A stretch of 64,000 nt of DNA, taken from positions 196,575-260,574 of the forward strand of contig NZ_JAPWHB010000005.1 of assembly GCF_027214025.1 (NCBI RefSeq). Direction: 5' to 3'. The stretch comes from Parahoeflea alexandrii (GTDB lineage: Bacteria; Pseudomonadota; Alphaproteobacteria; Rhizobiales; Rhizobiaceae). Under the pieces are notes generated by a model, which was not told the DNA's origin, did no database searches, and saw only the letters and a list, made by a program, of their open reading frames with translations. A program made the translations under genes and the position numbers. Numbering within the stretch: position 1 is the first letter of the stretch; each line of letters starts with the position of its first letter. This document shows positions 8,638 to 17,556 of the stretch, in pieces.

Positions 8638-9552
8638 TTAGCAGCCTCTCGTCCGGACATAAATCGAATACACCGATGTCGTCGCGCAGATTGCAAGGCG
8701 ATTCCGGTTGGCGCCAAAAAAACACACGTTCGAAACCACTTCCGGAACCAGGATCTTGCCGAGCAGGTCACCGTCTGGCGAGTAGCAGTGCACGCCGTCG
8801 CCGGCCGAAGACCAGATGTTTCCGGAGACATCGACGCGAAACCCGTCGAACAGACCGGAGTCGGACAGGACGAAATTCGTTCCGGCGCCTAGGCTGGCGC
8901 CGCCGGTTGCAACCGGGTAGCGGCGGATTTTCGGGGCGCAGTCGGCAACATGGGTGCGTCCGGTATCCGCGACATAGAGGAATGCCTCGTCCGGCGAGAA
9001 GGCGAGCCCGTTCGGCTGCACCAGGTCGCTGACCACGCCCGATACGGTTCCATCAGGTGCGATGCGGTAGACCTGCGACGCGCCGATCTCCGATGGCGCC
9101 GCATGTCCTTCATAATCGCTGTCGATGCCGTAGGTCGGATCGCTGAACCAGATCGAGCCGTCCGATTTGACCACGACATCATTGGGCGAGTTGAGCTTCC
9201 TGCCGTCAAAGCGGTCGGCAAGAACGGTCCGGCTGCCATCGTGCTCGATCCGGCTCACCGCCCGGCCGCCATGTTCGCAGCTTATGAGCCGGCCTTGCGG
9301 ATCCGTGGTGTGGCCGTTCTGGTGCCGGCAGGGCTGCTCGAACACCGATACCGACCCGTCGGTCTCGTCCCAGCGCATCACCCGGTCATTCGGGATATCG
9401 GACCACAGCAGATACCTGCCGGCGGCGAAATAGACCGGCCCCTCGGTCCAGCGCCCCCCGGTCCATAGGCTTTCCAGCCGCGCGTTGGAATGGATCAGGT
9501 TCGAGAAGCGGTCATCGTTGACCTGGTAGAGTTGTGAAGTCGAGTGTGTCAT
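8638..9552 (-). CDS. SMP-30/gluconolactonase family sugar lactonase
   Basis: Six-bladed beta-propeller lactonase, 304 aa, opening an aldonolactone to the acid. Family residues seen are the metal-binding Glu in GGRWTEGPVYF (about 35), the segment LNSPNDVVV with its Asn/Asp pair near 130, PNGLAFSPDEAFLYVADT, and DGFRVDVSGNIWSS with the second metal Asp. The start is ATG 9552, overlapping the permease stop by 4 nt (ATGA), hence translational coupling. The same frame happens to stay open upstream inside the permease gene, but that part has no lactonase features. No sugar dehydrogenase is encoded in this unit, so the lactone is either imported as such or made elsewhere. Confidence 0.9.
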   Translation of the reverse strand: MTHSTSQLYQVNDDRFSNLIHSNARLESLWTGGRWTEGPVYFAAGRYLLWSDIPNDRVMRWDETDGSVSVFEQPCRHQNGHTTDPQGRLISCEHGGRAVSRIEHDGSRTVLADRFDGRKLNSPNDVVVKSDGSIWFSDPTYGIDSDYEGHAAPSEIGASQVYRIAPDGTVSGVVSDLVQPNGLAFSPDEAFLYVADTGRTHVADCAPKIRRYPVATGGASLGAGTNFVLSDSGLFDGFRVDVSGNIWSSAGDGVHCYSPDGDLLGKILVPEVVSNVCFFGANRNRLAICATTSVYSIYVRTRGC

Positions 9553-10508
9553 GAGTGCACCTTGTTGCCGCGCCCATAGACCAGAAGCATGGAGATGATA
9601 ACCGATCCATAGATGACCTGGCGTCCGGCTTCGGGCATCTGCATGATGGAGAGCACCGAGTTCAGCAGCACGATGAGGATAACGCCGATCAGGGTGCCGA
9701 TGTAGCGGCCCTGACCGCCGAGAATGCGGGTGCCGCCGATCACCACGGCGGCGATCGCAGGCAGCAGGAAGGGATTTCCCATGCCCTGGTAGGCCCTGGC
9801 CGAATAGCCGGCAAGCATGACCCCGGCAAGGGCGGCGCAGATGCCCGAGACCACGAATGACCCGAGGATCACCCGCCGCGTCCTGATGCCGGAGAGATAG
9901 GCCGCGACCTCGCGGTTGCCGGTCACGTAGATCTCGCGGCCGAAGGCGGTGCGCTTGAGCATGACGGCGATGACGACGGAGACCGCCAGCCAGACAAAGA
10001 TGGCGCTCGGAATTCCCAGGAACCGGTCCGACGCAAGCGTCCGCATCAGCGGCGTTGCACTGTCCTGCGGAGCAAAGCCTCCGGTGTGCGCCACCATCAG
10101 GCCGCGCAGCACCGAATCCACCCCGAGCGTGAAGATCATCGAGGGAACCCTGAGATAGGCGACGCCGAAGCCATTGACCAACCCGACGGCGGCACCCACG
10201 GCGATGCCTGTCGGAATCGCCCATTCGCCGCCGACGGTGGTCGCCATCATTGCCGCCGCGGTCATCGTCCAGGCGACGCTGAGATCGATATGCCCGAGCA
10301 GGATGACCACCATCATGCCGGCCGCCACGATCCCCAGGAACGATCCGGTCTGCAATTGCTGCAACAGATAGCCGGGAGACAACAGCGGCGCCGAGCCTTG
10401 CGTGGAAAGCGTGTAGACGGTTCCGATGCTCAGGATTACCAGGATGAAGGCCGAGGCGATCACCATCGGCTTGTCTTCGGCTTTCAGGCTCGGGATATGA
10501 AATGCCAT
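9549..10508 (-). CDS. Ribose-type sugar ABC transporter permease (RbsC family)
   Basis: Inner-membrane permease of 319 aa with about eight to ten hydrophobic segments. Family marks are VVILLGHIDLSVAWTMT (residues 67-83), LRVPSMIFTLGVDSVLRGLM and the C-terminal VIGGTRILGGQGRYIGTLIG. It is the second of two permease genes in the importer and overlaps the lactonase start. It probably forms a heterodimer with the permease encoded just upstream. Confidence 0.93.
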   Translation of the reverse strand: MAFHIPSLKAEDKPMVIASAFILVILSIGTVYTLSTQGSAPLLSPGYLLQQLQTGSFLGIVAAGMMVVILLGHIDLSVAWTMTAAAMMATTVGGEWAIPTGIAVGAAVGLVNGFGVAYLRVPSMIFTLGVDSVLRGLMVAHTGGFAPQDSATPLMRTLASDRFLGIPSAIFVWLAVSVVIAVMLKRTAFGREIYVTGNREVAAYLSGIRTRRVILGSFVVSGICAALAGVMLAGYSARAYQGMGNPFLLPAIAAVVIGGTRILGGQGRYIGTLIGVILIVLLNSVLSIMQMPEAGRQVIYGSVIISMLLVYGRGNKVHS

Positions 10509-10519
10509 GTCCTCGCCTC

Positions 10520-11569
10520 CTATCTGAACAGGTTGAGCTGGTTCTTGACCCGCAACGTTCTGAAAGCGCCGAGACTGACGGCGGCCAGCAGGACAAGCCC
10601 TTCGACCAGCGGCTGGAGCAGCGGATCGATCGAGACGATGCGGAAATAGAACGAAATGACCCGGAGGATCAGCGCGCCGACAAGCGAGCCGATGGCCCCG
10701 CCGACGCCGCCGAGCAGCGAGGTTCCGCCGACCACGACAGCGGCGATGGAATTGAGCGTGTAGGCGCCGGCCTGCGTGATGTCGGCGTTGCCCGACGATG
10801 TCTGGATGGCGAGATACAGCCCGCCGCAGGCGGCAAAGAAGCCCGCCAGCGTAAAGGCTGCGATCTTCGCCCGGTTGATCGGCAGGCCGGACATGTAGGC
10901 AGCGCCTTCAGCCGAACCGATGGCATAGATGGTGCGGCCGGTCACCGTACGCTTGAACGGCAGCCAGACGCCGAATGCGATCGCCACAACGATCAGCAAT
11001 GGCACCGGAATCCAGGAAATCGTCTGGAACCAGCCAGCGTCCGCATCAAACAGCCCGTAGGTGGCGACAAATTCATAGAGATCATTGGTCAGCGCCCAGC
11101 TGATGTCGTCGTCGACATTGCCGCCGGGCACCGGCCGGATGAACAGCGCCAGCCCGACGGCGACGGCGCCGGTTGCCAGCGTCGCGATGATCGGCTGCAG
11201 GCGGCCATAGACGACGATCAGGCCGTTCATCAGACCGAACGCTGTCCCGGTCGCCAGCGTGATGATCATTCCGAGCACGATCTGCAGCGGCGATCCGTTG
11301 ACGACCTCAGAGGCGATACAGTTTGCCAGCGTCATCACGGCGCCGACCGACAGGTCCAGGCCGCCGAGCAGCACCGGAACGGTCTGTGCCATGGCCAGAA
11401 ACACGATTGCCACGGATTCGTTGCTGTTCTGGATCAGGACCGCGGCCGAAAAGCCACGCGGGTGCAGCATGTTGTAGACGAGATAGAGCGCCACGAGCAT
11501 GGCGATGGCGCTGTAGAAAGCAACATTCTGCCTGATGTTGGTGGTGAGCGCGGAGCGTTTGTCAGCCAT
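10520..11569 (-). CDS. Ribose-type sugar ABC transporter permease (RbsC family)
   Basis: Permease of 349 aa. The motifs VPVLLGGLDLSVGAVMTLANC near residue 70, LQPIIATLATGAVAVGLALF, and VVGGTSLLGGVGGAIGSLVGAL near the C-terminus are those of RbsC-like proteins. ATG 11569 was chosen over an upstream in-frame TTG because AGGAG lies 6 nt before it. The start overlaps the end of the ATPase gene by 8 nt, and 11 nt separate it from the next permease. Confidence 0.93.
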   Translation of the reverse strand: MADKRSALTTNIRQNVAFYSAIAMLVALYLVYNMLHPRGFSAAVLIQNSNESVAIVFLAMAQTVPVLLGGLDLSVGAVMTLANCIASEVVNGSPLQIVLGMIITLATGTAFGLMNGLIVVYGRLQPIIATLATGAVAVGLALFIRPVPGGNVDDDISWALTNDLYEFVATYGLFDADAGWFQTISWIPVPLLIVVAIAFGVWLPFKRTVTGRTIYAIGSAEGAAYMSGLPINRAKIAAFTLAGFFAACGGLYLAIQTSSGNADITQAGAYTLNSIAAVVVGGTSLLGGVGGAIGSLVGALILRVISFYFRIVSIDPLLQPLVEGLVLLAAVSLGAFRTLRVKNQLNLFR

Positions 11570-13109
11570 GCCGTGCTCCTGCCGCTTGCAGCGATGACTG
11601 CGTGCCCACATTGAGCGAAGCCGCGACGATGGCTTCCTCGGTGATCGCGTCGCCGCTGAGCTTGGCGACGATTTCTCCGTCGTACATCACCGCCACGCGG
11701 TCACAACAGCCGATCAGTTCGGCATAATCACTTGAATACAGCAGGATCGTTTTCCCCCGGTCGGCCAGCTCGCGAATGAGCTTGTAGATTTCCTGTTTGG
11801 TGCCGACATCGATGCCGCGCGTCGGATCGTTGAGCAGGATCACGTCCGGATCCGTCATCAGCCATTTCGCGATCACCACCTTCTGCTGGTTCCCGCCCGA
11901 CAGTGTGGAAACGATGTCATCGGGGCTGGCGACCTTGATCTGCAGCTTGGCGATGCCCTCGCTCACCGCCGTTCTGGCCTTGTCCTGATTGATGAACGGC
12001 CCGTCGGAGACACGGTCATAGGAAGCGGCGAGCAAATTGTCGGCGATCGACATGGCCAGCATCAGGCCTTCGGTTTTTCTGTCTTCCGGCACCAGCGCGA
12101 TCCGCATGGCGTCGCTCTTGGCTTCGGCCGGGGATCCAGGTCGGCAGGGGTGGTCAAGGATTGCGACCTTGCCCTGCAATCCCCTGAGCACGCCGAACAG
12201 GCCGAGAAGCAGTTCCTTCTGGCCTTGCCCGTCGAGTCCGCCCAGCCCGACGATCTCCCCCTTGCCGATGCTCAGGTCGATGCCCTTGAGCTGGCCTTCC
12301 CAGGCGAGTTTGTCGATTGTCAAGTAGGCGGGCTTCGGCACAGGCTCGGGTTTCGGCGGATAGTGCGCGGTCACCTCGCGGCCGATCATCAGCTTGACGA
12401 TCTCGCCCTCGCTGTGGGCTCCCTTGGCAAAGGTCTCGATATGTTGGCCGTTGCGGAACACTGACAGCATGTCGCAGAGCTTGTCGATCTCGTGCATACG
12501 ATGGGAAATGAACAGGCTCGCGACGCCGGCTGTCCGCAGCTCGGCAAGCAGGCCGTAGACGGTCTCGACATCACGGCTGGTCAGCGCCGATGTCGCCTCG
12601 TCGAGAATGAGAACCTTCGGATCCTTGCCGAGCGCCTTGGCGATCTCGACCATCTGCCGGCGCGACAGTGAAAGCTCGCGCACCAGCGAATTGGGATCGA
12701 CATCCTCACACTTGATCCGTGCCAGGAGTTCCTCGGCGCGGCGGTTCTGCACCCGCTTGTCGATCAGCCCGAACCGGGTGCGCGGCGGTGCCGCGATGGA
12801 GATGTTGTCGGCGACCGACAGGTCCGGGACCAGCGAAAGTTCCTGGAAGATGCAGACGATGCCAGAAGCGACCGCCTGTTCCGGATTCGAGAACCGGACG
12901 GTCTTGCCTGCCACCTCGACAGTGCCGGCATCGGGCTGCAGCACGCCGGAGAGGATCTTGATCAGCGTCGACTTGCCCGCGCCGTTCTCGCCCAGGATCC
13001 CGTGGATCGTGCCCGAACGGCAGCTGAAATCCACGCCTTCCAGGGCACGCGTACCCGAAAAATGTTTCGATACGCCACTGAGCTGGACGATCGGACTGTC
13101 AGTCGGCAT
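11562..13109 (-). CDS. Ribose-type sugar ABC transporter ATP-binding protein (RbsA-like, two NBDs)
   Basis: Tandem ATPase that powers the sugar importer, 515 aa. NBD1 has Walker A GENGAGKST near residue 45 and Walker B LILDEATSAL near 165; its signature ELSLSRRQ is degenerate, as usual in RbsA. NBD2 has VGLGGLDGQGQKELL in place of a canonical Walker A, then STLSGGNQQKVVIAKWL and ILLNDPTRGIDVGTKQE. ATG 13109 is preferred because AGGAG precedes it by 10 nt; ATG codons at 13142 and 13175 are alternatives without a good site. Confidence 0.92.
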   Translation of the reverse strand: MPTDSPIVQLSGVSKHFSGTRALEGVDFSCRSGTIHGILGENGAGKSTLIKILSGVLQPDAGTVEVAGKTVRFSNPEQAVASGIVCIFQELSLVPDLSVADNISIAAPPRTRFGLIDKRVQNRRAEELLARIKCEDVDPNSLVRELSLSRRQMVEIAKALGKDPKVLILDEATSALTSRDVETVYGLLAELRTAGVASLFISHRMHEIDKLCDMLSVFRNGQHIETFAKGAHSEGEIVKLMIGREVTAHYPPKPEPVPKPAYLTIDKLAWEGQLKGIDLSIGKGEIVGLGGLDGQGQKELLLGLFGVLRGLQGKVAILDHPCRPGSPAEAKSDAMRIALVPEDRKTEGLMLAMSIADNLLAASYDRVSDGPFINQDKARTAVSEGIAKLQIKVASPDDIVSTLSGGNQQKVVIAKWLMTDPDVILLNDPTRGIDVGTKQEIYKLIRELADRGKTILLYSSDYAELIGCCDRVAVMYDGEIVAKLSGDAITEEAIVAASLNVGTQSSLQAAGARHG

Positions 13110-13201
13110 CGTGCGCGCACTCCTCGCAGGCAATTCGGTCATGTCTTGGGATGAATGGGGCGCCAGGTCATGCATGGCGCCCCGGGGATCTGCTTCGATG
13201 T

Positions 13202-14338
13202 TTACTTCACGTCAGCTTCGGTTTGCGCCATGATCGACGGGCCGGAGATGTTGACGCCACAGGGCGGGAACTCGTTCACTGTGAAGAAGTTGTCCGGCAG
13301 GTCGCTCCAGTAGTTCTTGCCGTCCTCGAGATCCTTGTAGGTCGCCACCGGCAGCGGCACCGAGATCAGCTGCGGCATCACATTGCCTTCGAGCGCGGAG
13401 ACCGCCGCCTTCATGGCAATGGCGACCAGGCCCGGGGACTGGCCGATCGAGATGCCTTTCAGGCCTTCGGCGGAATGGGCGGCAATCGCCTTGCGGTAGC
13501 CGTTCTCGGATTCGCCCGCGACCGGCACCCAGGGGTGGCCTGCATCCTTGAGCGCCTGGATGACGCCGTTGGAGCCGCCCTGTCCGACGACAGCCTCGAA
13601 CTGGCCGTGAACCGCGATGGCGTCGGCGACGACTTTCTGGGTCGTGCCGTCATCCCAGTTACCGACGACCGAAACCACTTCCCAGTTGCCGCCATCAGCC
13701 TTGATGACTTCATTGATGCCGATGGAGCGGTCGCGGTCGACCGAGTTGCCCGGCAGCCCGCGGACTTCGAGGATCTTGCCCGAAGAGACACCCTTGGCCT
13801 TGAGTTCGTCCAGCGCGAACTGGGCCCACATGCGGCCCATCTTCAGCTGGTCTTCGTTGACCTGCATCACCTTGTCGGTGTCGAGCACGTTGTCGAACGG
13901 CACCAGCACCACGTTGTTCTTGTCGGCAAGGCGGATCACCCGGTCGAAGCCGTCGGGCGACACCGCGATCGTGACGATCGCGTCATAGCCCTGGTTGATG
14001 AAATCCTCGATGGCGCCCAGCTGTGCCGGCGCGTCGGTTCCCGTCGAAACCACCTTGAACTCGGCAATCTTGTCCTTCATCGCCGGATCTTCGGCGAAGG
14101 CCTTGGCTGTCTTGATCATCTGGATGCGCCAGCCATTGCCGACGAAACCGTTGACCACGGCGACCTTGTAAGGGCCTGCCTTGGCCGGCCACTGCATGTA
14201 TTTTGTGTCCGCACTCCACGGTGCGAAGCAGGCCGGGTCGACGCCCGGGCCGGAAACGATCTCGGGACCTGCCATGGACAGGCTTGTCGAGAGCATCAGG
14301 CCCACGGCGGCAGTTGAAATGAGTGTTCCTAGTTTCAT
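13202..14338 (-). CDS. Sugar ABC transporter periplasmic substrate-binding protein
   Basis: Peripla_BP_4-type binding protein, 378 aa. It has a Sec signal (MKLGTLISTAAVGLMLSTS, cut likely after SLSMA) and a core beginning YKVAVVNGFVGNGWRIQMI. The motifs IEDFINQGYDAIVTIAVSPDGF and GNWDDGTTQKVVADAIAV are those of pentose/hexose binders. It starts at ATG 14338 behind AGGAGG. It is the first transporter gene of the unit, 92 nt before the ATPase and downstream of the FadR-type regulator in the same direction. The probable ligand is the sugar or sugar acid used by the downstream lactonase and dehydratase. Confidence 0.91.
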   Translation of the reverse strand: MKLGTLISTAAVGLMLSTSLSMAGPEIVSGPGVDPACFAPWSADTKYMQWPAKAGPYKVAVVNGFVGNGWRIQMIKTAKAFAEDPAMKDKIAEFKVVSTGTDAPAQLGAIEDFINQGYDAIVTIAVSPDGFDRVIRLADKNNVVLVPFDNVLDTDKVMQVNEDQLKMGRMWAQFALDELKAKGVSSGKILEVRGLPGNSVDRDRSIGINEVIKADGGNWEVVSVVGNWDDGTTQKVVADAIAVHGQFEAVVGQGGSNGVIQALKDAGHPWVPVAGESENGYRKAIAAHSAEGLKGISIGQSPGLVAIAMKAAVSALEGNVMPQLISVPLPVATYKDLEDGKNYWSDLPDNFFTVNEFPPCGVNISGPSIMAQTEADVK

Positions 14339-14452
14339 GCTCGTTCCTCCTCCTACGGTGCTTCCTCGCACCCTCTCAGATGCCACGATGTGTGACGATC
14401 ATCTCCTCGGCCGCGTTGTCTTTGTCGCCTCGCGGTCAGATATTGGCTGCCC

Positions 14453-15202
14453 CTAATCCGAAAAATGCCGAAAGCCGGCGTCCAGATGGGTCTTCATCTT
14501 GTATTGATAGGCCGTCCGGTCTCGCTTCTCGATCGTCTCAAGGATTGCGGCATGCTCGGAGTACGTAACGGTCGCGAATGTCTGGACGGTCTTTGCCTTC
14601 ATCATGATTTTCACGATCACCGGCTTCATGATCTTGTAGACGTCTAGAATTGCCTTGTTTCCCATCACCGCCACCAGGCGGGTGTGAAAGCGGAAATCGA
14701 TCTCCGAGGCGTTGACAGCTGTCTCGGCGTTCAGGAGTTCCGTGTTGATCTGGCGCAGCTCGGCGATGTCTTCGGGCGTGACCTTGTCGAAAAGCAATTC
14801 GAAGGACGCCACCTCGAGCAGGCTTCGGAAACCCTGGATGTCGACGAACGTCTCGCGCGATACCTCGAGTGTATTGAACGAAAACAGGTCGAAGGCCCGC
14901 GCCATGCGCTCGTCGATGATGACGGCGCCCACTTTCGGGCGTACCTTGACGACACCGTAGGTCTTGAGAATGCGCATCGCCTCGCGCACGGTGTTGCGGC
15001 CGGTGTTGAAGCGCTCGCAGAGTTCCTTTTCCGTCGGCAGGCTGTCGCCGACCTTCAGTCCACCCTCGGAAATCAGCGTGCGGATATGCTCGACAAGATC
15101 GTCCACCGCCGATGCCCGCGAAGTCCGGCCGCTCGGCTCCCGGGCTTCAGGATCGGTCGCGAGGCTCGTCTCGCGAAGGGATCTGTCGGATGTGTCGGTC
15201 AC
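14453..15202 (-). CDS. GntR-family regulator, FadR subfamily
   Basis: Regulator of 249 aa with GTG start at 15202 behind AGGAA. The winged HTH spans residues 33-100: LVEHIRTLISEGGLKVGDSLP, TEKELCERFNTGRNTVREAMRIL. A helical FCD domain with DFRFHTRLVAVMGN and YSEHAAILETIEKRD carries the usual Asp/His metal set. It lies upstream of, and in the same direction as, the sugar importer. A perfect dyad 11 bp before its start suggests it represses its own promoter, and perhaps the whole unit that runs from here to 5063. Confidence 0.9.
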   Translation of the reverse strand: MTDTSDRSLRETSLATDPEAREPSGRTSRASAVDDLVEHIRTLISEGGLKVGDSLPTEKELCERFNTGRNTVREAMRILKTYGVVKVRPKVGAVIIDERMARAFDLFSFNTLEVSRETFVDIQGFRSLLEVASFELLFDKVTPEDIAELRQINTELLNAETAVNASEIDFRFHTRLVAVMGNKAILDVYKIMKPVIVKIMMKAKTVQTFATVTYSEHAAILETIEKRDRTAYQYKMKTHLDAGFRHFSD

Positions 15203-15213
15203 TGGATATTCCT

Positions 15214-15228
15214 ATTTGTTGGACAAAT
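15214..15228. promoter_or_regulatory. FadR-type operator candidate ATTTGTTGGACAAAT
   Basis: Inverted repeat ATTTGT-TGG-ACAAAT, 15 bp with perfect 6-bp arms, located 11 bp upstream of the GTG start of the FadR-type regulator. The core fits the T.GT...AC.A pattern recognised by FadR-subfamily GntR proteins. This points to autoregulation and, by read-through, control of the sugar-acid operon. Confidence 0.6.
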
Positions 15229-15363
15229 AAGAGATATCCAACTCGAATATTCCAAGTCAAGTACGTATGAGCGCGATTATGGCCAAAATCGACGTTTAAT
15301 CATCCCATAAATAAACGACTCGTGCTGCTCACTGTGTCATCAATTGATTTGCCTTGCTAAAAA

Positions 15364-15377
15364 ACCGTCCAGACGGT
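15364..15377. promoter_or_regulatory. TetR operator candidate ACCGTCCAGACGGT, inside the tetR-smr promoter
   Basis: ACCGTC-CA-GACGGT has perfect 6-bp arms and ends 11 bp before the TetR ATG. A candidate -35 (TTGCTA, 15354-15359) and -10 (TATGTA, 15377-15382) are 17 nt apart and flank it, so bound protein would cover the spacer. Predicted transcription would begin at about the ATG itself, and no ribosome binding site precedes that ATG, which suggests a leaderless message. Confidence 0.6.
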
Positions 15378-15388
15378 ATGTACTGGCC

Positions 15389-15988
15389 ATGAACAGACCT
15401 CAACGCAAGAACAACCCGGATGCCGTGCGTGCAAGGCTCATCGAATGCGCCGCACGGCTGATTGTCGATGATGGGCTTTCCGCTTTGACGCTGGAAAACG
15501 TCGCGCGCGAGGCTGCCGTCAGCAAGGGCGGCTTGCTGCATCATTATCACGGCAAGAACGCGCTGATCGACGGCCTGTTCGAAGAGGTGGTGGATTGGTT
15601 CGACAGCCAGGTGGAGAATGCTCTCGAACCCGAGGAAACCGCACCGGCACGGTTCTCGAAGGCCTATTTGCGGGTCGTGGCAGCCATCGATATGTCCGTG
15701 CCCGAGGAAAGGCGTCTCGCCGTGTTGATGCTGATGCTCAGTTCCGACCCGCATTATTGCGCCCGCTGGAACCAGTGGGTGGAGGCGCGCCTGCAGCGGC
15801 ACGCAAAAACCGATCTGTCGCCGTTCGCCCGTACCCTGCGTCTGGCAGCCGACGGTCTGTGGTTGTCCGACCTTGGCGGTGGACCGGATTCGAGCCCGTC
15901 CGCGCGCCGGGAAATCCTGGCGTTTCTTGAAGACATCGATGCAACAGGGGCGATGTTGGCCAACTCCCCCCACGAAGGAGGGCAGTGA
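15389..15988 (+). CDS. TetR-family transcriptional regulator
   Basis: Repressor of 199 aa. The N-terminal TetR HTH lies at residues 12-58: [54 protein letters not shown]. The C-terminal ligand domain resembles those of QacR/YbiH-like drug sensors. It is directly followed by, and probably co-transcribed with, the SMR efflux gene (1 nt apart). The likely role is drug- or cation-responsive repression of the pump through the palindrome just upstream. Confidence 0.92.
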   Translation: MNRPQRKNNPDAVRARLIECAARLIVDDGLSALTLENVAREAAVSKGGLLHHYHGKNALIDGLFEEVVDWFDSQVENALEPEETAPARFSKAYLRVVAAIDMSVPEERRLAVLMLMLSSDPHYCARWNQWVEARLQRHAKTDLSPFARTLRLAADGLWLSDLGGGPDSSPSARREILAFLEDIDATGAMLANSPHEGGQ

Positions 15989-15989
15989 C

Positions 15990-16319
15990 ATGCCATGGCT
16001 GTTTCTCGGCATTGCGATCACCGGTGAAGTCATCGCCACCACGGCGCTGAAAGCCTCCGAAGGCTTCACCAGGTGGGGGTATGGCGGCATTTCCGTTATC
16101 GGTTACGCCATTTCGTTCTACTTTCTGTCGATCGTTCTCAAGACCATTCCGGTCGGCATCGCCTATGCCGTCTGGGCCGGCGCCGGGGTGGCCATGGTCA
16201 CGCTCATCGGCGTCGTGCTGTTTGGCCAGAAGCTGGACCTTTACGCCTATCTCGGCATCGCCCTGATTGTTGTCGGCGTGCTGGTACTCAACCTGTTGTC
16301 GGGAACGACTGCACATTGA
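15990..16319 (+). CDS. Small multidrug resistance (SMR/EmrE family) efflux protein
   Basis: Proton-coupled exporter of lipophilic cations, 109 aa and four transmembrane helices, the exact family size. The membrane-embedded essential acidic residue is Glu13 ([12 protein letters not shown]). Other EmrE-like motifs are [30 protein letters not shown] read in order, and [16 protein letters not shown] 15990 was chosen because AAGGAGG precedes it by 8 nt inside the end of tetR. A terminator follows directly. Confidence 0.95.
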   Translation: MPWLFLGIAITGEVIATTALKASEGFTRWGYGGISVIGYAISFYFLSIVLKTIPVGIAYAVWAGAGVAMVTLIGVVLFGQKLDLYAYLGIALIVVGVLVLNLLSGTTAH

Positions 16320-16320
16320 A

Positions 16321-16352
16321 ACCGCCCGGAGGCAATCGCGCATCCGGGCGGT
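16321..16352 (+). terminator. Hairpin terminator after the tetR-smr operon
   Basis: Perfect 10-bp stem ACCGCCCGGA/TCCGGGCGGT with a 12-nt loop, starting 1 nt after the smr stop and followed by a short T-rich stretch. It lies between convergent operons and may act in both directions. The weak U-tract makes the efficiency uncertain. Confidence 0.65.
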
Positions 16353-16388
16353 GATTTCTCGGATCAATGGAGGACTGTAACGGTCCGC

Positions 16389-17429
16389 TTACGCGACCTT
16401 GACCAGCGTCTTGCCGAAATTCTTGCCCCCGAGCATCCGGATGAAGGCATCCGGCGCGTTTTCCAGCCCCTCGGTCACATCCTCGCGGTAGACGATCTTG
16501 CCGCTTTTGACGAGCGGCCCGACCTCGGCCAGGAAGTCGCCGAAGCGGTCGAAATGATCCGAAATAATGAACCCGCCCACGGTCAGCCGGTTGACGAGGA
16601 TCGTCCGCCAGGCTTTAGGAAGCCGGTCGGGGCCGTCACTCTGTCCGGCACCAAGCGCGCCGGCATTGTACCAGGCGATCATGCCGCAGAGCGGGATGCG
16701 GCCGCCGACATTCATCATCGGCAACACCGCATCGAGCGTGATCCCGGCGACGTTCTCGAAATAGATGTCGATGCCGTCCGGGCAGACCTCGGAGAGGGCC
16801 TTGCGCAGATCCTTTGCGTCGCTTGCAGCCCGATGATCGATGCAGGCATCGAAGCCGAGTTCCTCGACCGCAAAGGCGCATTTGTCCGCCCCGCCGGCCA
16901 CGCCCACCGCGCGCAGGCCCTTCTGCTTCGCCAGCTGCCCGACCATCGAGCCGACCGGGCCGGTGGCGGCGCCGACAACCAGCGTCTCGCCCGCCTTGGG
17001 CTGGCCAATGACGTTGAAACCGTACCATCCTGTAAAGCCCGGCATGCCGAGCACCCCGAGCGAGGTGGAGATGGGAGCGACATCCGGGTCGATTTTCCTC
17101 AGCTCCTTGGCCGGCACCACGCCATGGCTGCCCCAGCCGAACATGCCCATTGCAAGGTCCCCGGGCTTGAAGCGCGACGACTTGCTCTCAATGACTTCGC
17201 CAACCGCGCCGCCGCCCATCTGCTCGTCGATCTTCACCGGTGTCGAATAGGACTTTGCATCGTCCATCCGCCCGCGCATGTAGGGATCGAGCGACATGTA
17301 GAGGACCTTCATGAGCACTTCGCCTTCGCCGGGCGAAGGCATTGCCACCTTCTCCAGGCGGAAATTCTCCGGTCCCGGCTGGCCTTCGGGGCGCTTGGCC
17401 AGGACGATCCTCTGCATTTGCTCAGACAT
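16389..17429 (-). CDS. NADP-dependent oxidoreductase, CurA/LTB4 dehydrogenase-type MDR
   Basis: Zinc-free medium-chain reductase of 346 aa that reduces the C=C bond of enones. The N-terminus LAKRPEGQPGPENFRLEK and the substrate region SLDPYMRGRM are typical of the CurA/YncB branch. The Rossmann motif AATGPVGSMVGQLAKQKGLRAVGVAGG lies at residues 152-178. There are no zinc-ligand cysteines. It ends the minus-strand acyl-CoA operon, 127 nt after the SDR gene. Its substrate is unknown; reduction of an unsaturated side product is one possibility. Confidence 0.9.
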   Translation of the reverse strand: MSEQMQRIVLAKRPEGQPGPENFRLEKVAMPSPGEGEVLMKVLYMSLDPYMRGRMDDAKSYSTPVKIDEQMGGGAVGEVIESKSSRFKPGDLAMGMFGWGSHGVVPAKELRKIDPDVAPISTSLGVLGMPGFTGWYGFNVIGQPKAGETLVVGAATGPVGSMVGQLAKQKGLRAVGVAGGADKCAFAVEELGFDACIDHRAASDAKDLRKALSEVCPDGIDIYFENVAGITLDAVLPMMNVGGRIPLCGMIAWYNAGALGAGQSDGPDRLPKAWRTILVNRLTVGGFIISDHFDRFGDFLAEVGPLVKSGKIVYREDVTEGLENAPDAFIRMLGGKNFGKTLVKVA

Positions 17430-17556
17430 GATGTTTCTCCATTCTGGTGGCGGGCAAGGCCGAGCCGTGTTCGATCAGGGAGTGATCCGGCGCGGCAGTC
17501 CCGAAAATGATTAAGTCAGGTTTTTGTCGAGTGTAACCAGCCGAACGTGACATGAA

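Noticed and set aside
8638-10596. Apparent 652-codon fusion of a permease-region peptide with the lactonase
   Set aside because: The upstream part is an out-of-frame reading of the permease gene with no features. The lactonase has its own ATG at 9552 with a 4-nt overlap.
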